Of a stretch of 49,192 nucleotides of DNA, positions 44,514 through 49,192 are shown one piece after another. The translations under genes were made by a program, and so were the position numbers. Source of the DNA: Acidobacteriota bacterium (lineage in GTDB: Bacteria > Acidobacteriota > Terriglobia > Acidiferrales > UBA7541); assembly GCA_003225295.1 (NCBI GenBank), contig QHYZ01000083.1, positions 1-49,192 of the forward strand, given 5' to 3'. The notes beneath the pieces are model-generated. The model did no database searches and was not told where the DNA came from. It saw only the letters and a program-made list of their open reading frames with translations. Within the stretch, counting starts at the first letter, position 1; every line of letters starts with the position of its first letter.

Positions 44514-46979
44514 TCACATAGTCGCTTCGATCTGTAAGTCGCCGACCATATTTTCCAGCTGAAGGTTGGCTTTATCGCGTTGGGCTTCGGTGTCCTGGAT
44601 CTTTTTTCGCAGCGCCTCAAGCCGGGTCTCCTGTTCGTCCAGTTGCCTGGTGTAGCGTTGCAGTAGCGCCCTTTCCTCCGCGCTGCCTCGCAGCGCCTTC
44701 ATGTTCTCTCGCAGGCGGCCCTGATCCTCGACGATCCGCTCGATGTCTTTCTGGCGGTTCTCCATCTCTTCTTCCAGCTTCGCGACCACGGCCTTCTGCG
44801 CAGTGATCTTTTTGAGCGCCTCCGCCATCTCCCCGGTAATGGTGCCCTGTTTCGCGAACAAGCCGATCTGATCTTCGCTCAGATTCCCTAGCTCGTAAGT
44901 TGTCGCCAGCATCCTCACTTCCTCCACGGGCAAAGAAGAGGTGGCCTTAGATGGAACTTCTACACGGAAGCGGTATACGCCGGGCGCTTTTTCGTCGGGC
45001 TCCTTCACCGCCTTGGCGAGTTGCCACTCCACTCGCGCGGGATGTTCGATCACTAGTGTTCGGGCACCTTGGTCCTGATTCCGCGCTGTATACAGTGTCC
45101 GCTCATGCAACTCGCTCACCTCAGTCAGCACGCCCTTCGAAATCATTACCCGCGCCACGTGTTGCGGCTGACTGTTTCTCGAGGCCTCCACGAGCAGCCC
45201 TAGATCCGTGGCGTAGGAAATCAACCGTCGTTCTCCCGGCTTGATGGGGTCCGTCAGTCCTTCTCCGGCAAACACTTCGTTCTCTAAGACGCTGAAACTT
45301 CCCCCATCGAAGGTTAGTGGGCTCGTATTTTTCAACCATAGTCCGCGCAGAGGACGGCCCGCTCCTATCGTCCCGCTCCACAGCGACACTTTCTCGGCCT
45401 CTATCTCGGTCTGCGCGATGGGCACGAGTGCCGACTGATTCTTCTTCAGCTTCACCCGGTCCTTCAGCTTGTATTCGAACAGGTCGCCCAGTTCTTGCCC
45501 GCTCGCTGCAGCTTCGCCCCGCGCACGAGCCTCCTCGAGACTTGCCGGCGAAGGCGGCGGAGCTGACGGTGCCATTCGAAGCATGCCGGCTCCGCTCCCC
45601 GATCCAGCGCCGCTTCCCACATGCGGCCGGTTTGCCACCGCACTGGGCTTCGCCGCGCCAATGAGCATTGCTGTTTCCGTGTTGGCGGCAATAGTATTCG
45701 CGCTTACTTCCACAGTTTCTGCACTCGACCCCAAACGCAATTGGGCATTGAGCTGGTTCTCGCCCGGTGCGATGTTGAGCCCGGCAATCACATTTTTCCG
45801 GAAGCCCTGTCGTTCCACTTCGATTCGGTAGGTTCCGACAGACACTCCCGAGAACGTGTATTGCCCGTTGCTCTCGGTGGTGGTCTGCGCGATCACTCCA
45901 TGGCTTTCATCCAACAGCCGGACACTTGCTCCACTAACCGCGGCTCCCGATGGATCCTCGACCGTCCCGGTAAGCCGGCCGTTTCCTCTCATGAGCGTTG
46001 CCGCATGCGTCTGCGGGGAGAGTTGCACGCTCTCCGGCAATGCCACTACCGGGCGCCTCCCGTAAAATGACTCGGAGAGCTGCTGAATAAACGAGTGCGG
46101 CGCCCCCGCTACGAGCGAGAGCTCCACGCCGTCCCAATCCTCGCCCACAGTGTTGTCCACGATGGCCCAGCCTTGCAGCAGGGGCTTTTTCTCTGCCTGC
46201 GAGGGCAGCACGATGCGGTAGGTGGTCTTCCAGATGGGCACTTCGCTGATGTAGCTCACATACAAATTGCGTTCGCCTACGCCTGACGTCGAGATCGTCA
46301 TACGGCGCACATCCTGGTCGCGCGAAGAAGCGATCAGCCCCAGATAGCGCCCCACTTCGACCTGCAAATCTTTTTCCACGATTCTCACGCTCGTCGACGT
46401 ATTGAGATCCACACTGCGCACTTCGCCGCTATCGGTGATCAGCGAAATCTCATCCGTCTCCACCGTCCAACCGGGACCTGCACCCGTGCGCGTCTTGCGC
46501 TCCACGCTCAATAGTTTGCCTGTCAGCTGCGGCCCGTTTCCGCTGCGAACTTCCAGTCTGGCCCCGCGCAAGGCCCCAAGGAACTCCGCCGTCGTCGGCC
46601 GTTCGCCCAGTGACAGCCGCAGCGTGGCGAGTCTCCGTGCTAGAGGCGCCTCCGAGTTGTAGTCCACGCCGGTGATCCGGCCGCCGGAGAGATCCAGGAC
46701 GGTCAACGATTTCAGCACGTCATTCAACTGCGCGCTGGTGAAGTCCACATGGACATCCTGGCTTCCGCGTACGCGGCCTAGATGCTCGAAATATCCGACG
46801 CCATTCTTGTAGAGCACTACGCGGCGTACCGGCAGCTTCGCCGCCGATGGATTTGCATATTCGCTCCCCTTATTCGCTGCTTCCGTATTTTGTGATCTTG
46901 CCGTTGGAGTTGCTTTTTCTTGTGCCAAAGTCGCATGGCAAGACAGCAAGAGGCATAGTACTGGCAGGACCAGCTTCAT
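44514..46979 (-). CDS. DUF4139-type exported protein with inserted carboxypeptidase-regulatory domain and C-terminal coiled coil
   Basis: An 821-residue protein with a signal peptide (MKLVLPVLCLLLSCHATLAQ). The N-terminal half (about 49-310) holds RRVVLYKNGVGYFEHLG and SYISEVPIWKTTYRIVLP and VDNTVGEDWDGVELSLVAG, typical of DUF4139/mucoidy-inhibitor-like proteins. At about 334-431 there is a CarboxypepD_reg module (GRLTGTVEDPSGAAVSGASV...GTYRIEVERQGFRKNV) plus the linker AETVEVSANT seen in TonB receptors. A Gly/Ser/Pro-rich linker (about 450-485) returns to the DUF4139 fold (LFEYKLKDRVKLKKNQSALVPI). A long coiled coil occupies 720-812. ATG 46979 with GGGGTGG upstream opens the signal peptide; earlier codons are rejected. 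Role unknown. Confidence 0.82.
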   Translation of the reverse strand: MKLVLPVLCLLLSCHATLAQEKATPTARSQNTEAANKGSEYANPSAAKLPVRRVVLYKNGVGYFEHLGRVRGSQDVHVDFTSAQLNDVLKSLTVLDLSGGRITGVDYNSEAPLARRLATLRLSLGERPTTAEFLGALRGARLEVRSGNGPQLTGKLLSVERKTRTGAGPGWTVETDEISLITDSGEVRSVDLNTSTSVRIVEKDLQVEVGRYLGLIASSRDQDVRRMTISTSGVGERNLYVSYISEVPIWKTTYRIVLPSQAEKKPLLQGWAIVDNTVGEDWDGVELSLVAGAPHSFIQQLSESFYGRRPVVALPESVQLSPQTHAATLMRGNGRLTGTVEDPSGAAVSGASVRLLDESHGVIAQTTTESNGQYTFSGVSVGTYRIEVERQGFRKNVIAGLNIAPGENQLNAQLRLGSSAETVEVSANTIAANTETAMLIGAAKPSAVANRPHVGSGAGSGSGAGMLRMAPSAPPPSPASLEEARARGEAAASGQELGDLFEYKLKDRVKLKKNQSALVPIAQTEIEAEKVSLWSGTIGAGRPLRGLWLKNTSPLTFDGGSFSVLENEVFAGEGLTDPIKPGERRLISYATDLGLLVEASRNSQPQHVARVMISKGVLTEVSELHERTLYTARNQDQGARTLVIEHPARVEWQLAKAVKEPDEKAPGVYRFRVEVPSKATSSLPVEEVRMLATTYELGNLSEDQIGLFAKQGTITGEMAEALKKITAQKAVVAKLEEEMENRQKDIERIVEDQGRLRENMKALRGSAEERALLQRYTRQLDEQETRLEALRKKIQDTEAQRDKANLQLENMVGDLQIEATM

Positions 46980-47161
46980 GAACCACCCCCATCGCGAACC
47001 AACAACACTTGTCAATCGAGATGCGTGCGATTTCACCGGTGTTGTCTGGTCCTGCATTTTTTCCCACATCATGCCGGTACCAGCCGCTCTATTCCCTGAT
47101 GGTGCTCGCGAATCCGCTTTTATGAAATACTTGGACGCCAAAGCTGCTTTCTGGAGTTCCG

Positions 47162-47425
47162 ATGCCACGCTACCTCACCCAGCACACGCTCGCCTGCCTC
47201 ACGCGCCAGGGAGCCGAGGCACTTGCCCAACGCATGACGGCCGGAGGGCTCGCGCATGCCGAACGCGTGCTCGTCAACATGCTCGAAGGGAAAATGTTCG
47301 TCGAGTTCCGCGCCAATTCCCGCGAAGATCTGGAAACCTGGCTGGAAACCGAGGGCATGCATTTCGACTTCCTCGTTCGAATCGAGTGGGAAATACAGGC
47401 CGGCAAACTGCAACCGGCGGAGTAG
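47162..47425 (+). CDS. Small protein of unknown function
   Basis: An 87-residue soluble protein: MPRYLTQHTLACLTRQGAEALAQRM, then RVLVNMLEGKMFVEFRANSREDLETWLETEGMHFDFLVRIEWE. The pattern suggests a small alpha/beta ferredoxin-like fold like that of proteins annotated as DUF4242-like or muconolactone-isomerase-like, but this is uncertain. GGAG lies 5 bases before ATG. It precedes the rhodanese gene by 63 bases on the same strand, so co-expression is plausible. Confidence 0.7.
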   Translation: MPRYLTQHTLACLTRQGAEALAQRMTAGGLAHAERVLVNMLEGKMFVEFRANSREDLETWLETEGMHFDFLVRIEWEIQAGKLQPAE

Positions 47426-47488
47426 AAAATAGCGTGATTTCCGCGTTTAGCTGCGCTAGGCTTTTCCCATCGCTCCAGGAGGAAGACC

Positions 47489-48355
47489 ATGTCTGACTAT
47501 GCTCACCCTGAAGTTCTCGTCACCACCGATTGGGTGGCTGCGCACGCCAAAGATCCGGGAATCCGCGTCGTGGAAGTCGATGTAGATACCACCGCCTACG
47601 ATCAGGGCCACATCGACGGCGCCATCTCCTGGAATTGGCAAACTGAATTGCAGGACGCCATTCGCCGCGACCTCGCCGATCCCAAGGCCTTCGAGAGTCT
47701 CCTCGGCAAGGCCGGCATCTCGGCTGACACCACCATCGTTCTCTACGGTGACAATAACAATTGGTTTGCCGCCTGGGCCTTCTGGCAATTGAAATACTAT
47801 GGCCACGAGAAAATTCTGATCATGAACGGCGGGCGCAAGAAATGGCTGGAAGAAAAACGCCCCCTGGCAACTGCAAAACCTGCGGTCTCCGCGACGGCAT
47901 ACAGAGTGAAAACGACGAACGCGGTGATCCGCGCCAAGCGCGACGATATCTTCGCTGCCCTGGATAAAAAATCCGGTGTGCAGCTTGTGGACGTTCGCTC
48001 GGTCGATGAATTCACGGGGAAAATCATCGCGCCGCCGGGCATGACCGAAACCGCGCAGCGCGCCGGGCACATCCCGGGCGCGGCCAATATTCCCTGGTCG
48101 CAGGCCGTCAACGAAGACGGCACCTTCAAGTCCCTCGAGGCCCTCAAGCAGCTTTACAGTTCAAAGGGCATCACCGGCGACAGAGAAGTCATTGCCTATT
48201 GCCGGATCGGCGAGCGCAGCTCCCACACCTGGTTCGTCCTGAAGTACCTTCTGGGCATCAAGGACGTCCGCAACTACGACGGCTCCTGGACGGAGTGGGG
48301 AAATTTGATCGGCGCTCCGATCGAACGGGAAGCTTCGTCGGCCGCTGCCCAGTAA
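47489..48355 (+). CDS. Thiosulfate sulfurtransferase (two-domain rhodanese)
   Basis: A 288-residue enzyme that transfers sulfane sulfur from a donor such as thiosulfate to a thiophilic acceptor. The N-terminal rhodanese domain is inactive (DQGHIDGAISWNW; VLYGDNNNWFAAWAFWQLKYYGHEKILIMNGGRKKW). The C-terminal domain has LVDVRSVDEFTGK and the active loop YCRIGERSSHTW with the persulfide Cys at 238. This CRIGERSSHTW loop is the one found in actinobacterial CysA-type sulfurtransferases. AGGAGGAAGACC precedes the ATG. There is no signal peptide, so it acts in the cytoplasm. Confidence 0.93.
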   Translation: MSDYAHPEVLVTTDWVAAHAKDPGIRVVEVDVDTTAYDQGHIDGAISWNWQTELQDAIRRDLADPKAFESLLGKAGISADTTIVLYGDNNNWFAAWAFWQLKYYGHEKILIMNGGRKKWLEEKRPLATAKPAVSATAYRVKTTNAVIRAKRDDIFAALDKKSGVQLVDVRSVDEFTGKIIAPPGMTETAQRAGHIPGAANIPWSQAVNEDGTFKSLEALKQLYSSKGITGDREVIAYCRIGERSSHTWFVLKYLLGIKDVRNYDGSWTEWGNLIGAPIEREASSAAAQ

Positions 48356-48542
48356 AGGCCGAATGGGTAGCGGCGCGGCACAAATGCAAAACAAGAAGGT
48401 GACCGGAATCGCCACGTTGCGTCCCACAAGCGGTCACTCCCTTTTCTGATTCTCTCCTGGTCAAAAACAGTTAGTTCCGTGTTTTCTACAGTTTACACCT
48501 CGATTGGCGGTGGCGATTAGCCTGCCCAATCTTAATCACCTC

Positions 48543-49192
48543 ATGTGCAGCACCTCCTTATGTCTTGATGGCGGGACCCGCGCCTCGTTACTCGCACAAG
48601 CGCGAAAGGGCGATCGCGAATCCCTGGCTAAGCTGATCCTGCCGTACACCCCGGGGTTGTACCTGGGGGCGCTGCGGCTGACTCGTAATCCTGCGGACGC
48701 CGAAGATGTGCGCCAGGATGTGTTCCTGAAGGCCATGACGCGGCTCGAGCAATTTTCCGGCAAGCCGGGTGAAAACCGGGACGACCTGCACGCGTGGGTT
48801 GCGCGCATTGCGGCGAACGCCTCGATCGACGTGATCCGCAAGCGGCGCGACGGGAGACTCTTCTCGCTCGAAGAGCCGAACGGTGCAGGCGACGAAACAC
48901 TAGGAAGCAACGCGACGGCGTGTGAAGACAATCCCGAAGAGCGTTTCGCACGGCGCGAAATGCGCAAGTTAATGGCAGACGCGATCACGCAACTAGCTCC
49001 GGGACTACGCCAGGCGTGCCTGTTGCGCGACGTCTTGCAACACTCGACGCAGGAAGTTGCCGCGCGCCTGGGGATTTCCGCGATGGCGGTGCGTCTGAGG
49101 CTCTTCCGAGCGCACCGGAGACTCCGCGAAGAGCTGAGCACGGCAATGAGGCCTGCCAGGCAGCGGCAGGCACGCGCGGCAGCGGCGTTGCA
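48543..49192 (+). CDS. ECF-type RNA polymerase sigma factor, 3' end beyond window
   Basis: The frame from ATG 48543 runs without a stop to the right edge (216 codons). Region 2 is visible as LLAQARKGDRESLAKLILPYTPGLYLGALRLTRNPADAEDVRQDVFLKAMTRLEQF with the helical D-A-E-D-V motif, followed by HAWVARIAANASIDVIRKRR. Region 4 is LAPGLRQACLLRDVLQHSTQEVAARLGISAMAVRLRLFRAHRRL. After region 4 an Arg/Ala-rich tail (RPARQRQARAAAAL) continues off the edge. The first residues (MCSTSLCLDGG) before similarity are unusual, so the exact start is uncertain. No anti-sigma gene can be seen. Confidence 0.85.
   Translation, partial: MCSTSLCLDGGTRASLLAQARKGDRESLAKLILPYTPGLYLGALRLTRNPADAEDVRQDVFLKAMTRLEQFSGKPGENRDDLHAWVARIAANASIDVIRKRRDGRLFSLEEPNGAGDETLGSNATACEDNPEERFARREMRKLMADAITQLAPGLRQACLLRDVLQHSTQEVAARLGISAMAVRLRLFRAHRRLREELSTAMRPARQRQARAAAAL

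Overview
The window looks like a chromosomal stretch from a soil-type member of the Acidobacteriota. This rests on gene content: three tandem ADOP-type (acidobacterial duplicated orphan permease) genes behind a PadR regulator relic plus a fourth solitary ADOP-like gene, two very large Oar-like TonB-dependent receptors with N-terminal carboxypeptidase-regulatory domains, a GWxTD-domain protein, and several ECF sigma factors. The DNA is GC-rich, and no rRNA, tRNA or CRISPR array was seen. Species cannot be named from this evidence.

Layout. 1-350: C-terminal end of a transposase, cut by the left edge. 667-6995 (+): uvrA (DNA repair), a deoxyhypusine-synthase-like protein of unknown role overlapping a CPBP membrane protease by 4 bp, and mtnA (methionine salvage). 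7068-10496 (+): TonB-dependent receptor that may be translated from a leaderless mRNA. 15325-10490 (-): an eight-gene co-directional run beginning with an ECF sigma factor and a membrane-anchored Ser/Thr kinase (4-bp overlap), followed by two paralogous small membrane proteins around a VOC protein, a small exported protein, an exported DinB-like protein and a PPOX-type flavin/F420 protein.

15506-24134 (+): a promoter with a palindrome in its spacer, a frameshifted padR, three full ADOP permeases, and the first about 20 codons of a fourth. The junctions keep the last codons of padR, now forming tiny cistrons between the permeases. 24179-28230: exported protein (-), winged-helix regulator (+), and two MacB-like permeases (-) with no ATPase or MacA partner. 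29339-28278 (-): TPR protein; 32974-29456 (-): second Oar-like receptor with its own terminator.

37696-33271 (-): yebC with a strong terminator, then ruvC, an exported protein overlapping ruvC by 4 bp, and a GWxTD/TPR lipoprotein-like protein. 39918-38093 (-): two doubtful small genes ending in a strong hairpin terminator, and an exported START/SRPBCC-like protein. 39989-41303 (+): ECF sigma factor with a zinc-type anti-sigma factor. 46979-41370 (-): DUF4139-type coiled-coil protein interrupted by a carboxypeptidase-regulatory domain, a lone ADOP-like permease, and a single-domain exported protein. 47162-49192 (+): a small unknown protein, a two-domain rhodanese, and an ECF sigma factor running off the right edge.

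Overall the window mixes a few housekeeping genes (uvrA, mtnA, ruvC, yebC) with lineage-typical envelope and signalling genes. The most unusual material is the decaying padR-ADOP array with its relic coupling cistrons, the domain-inserted DUF4139 protein, and the hairpin-bounded region near 39.2-39.9 kb.
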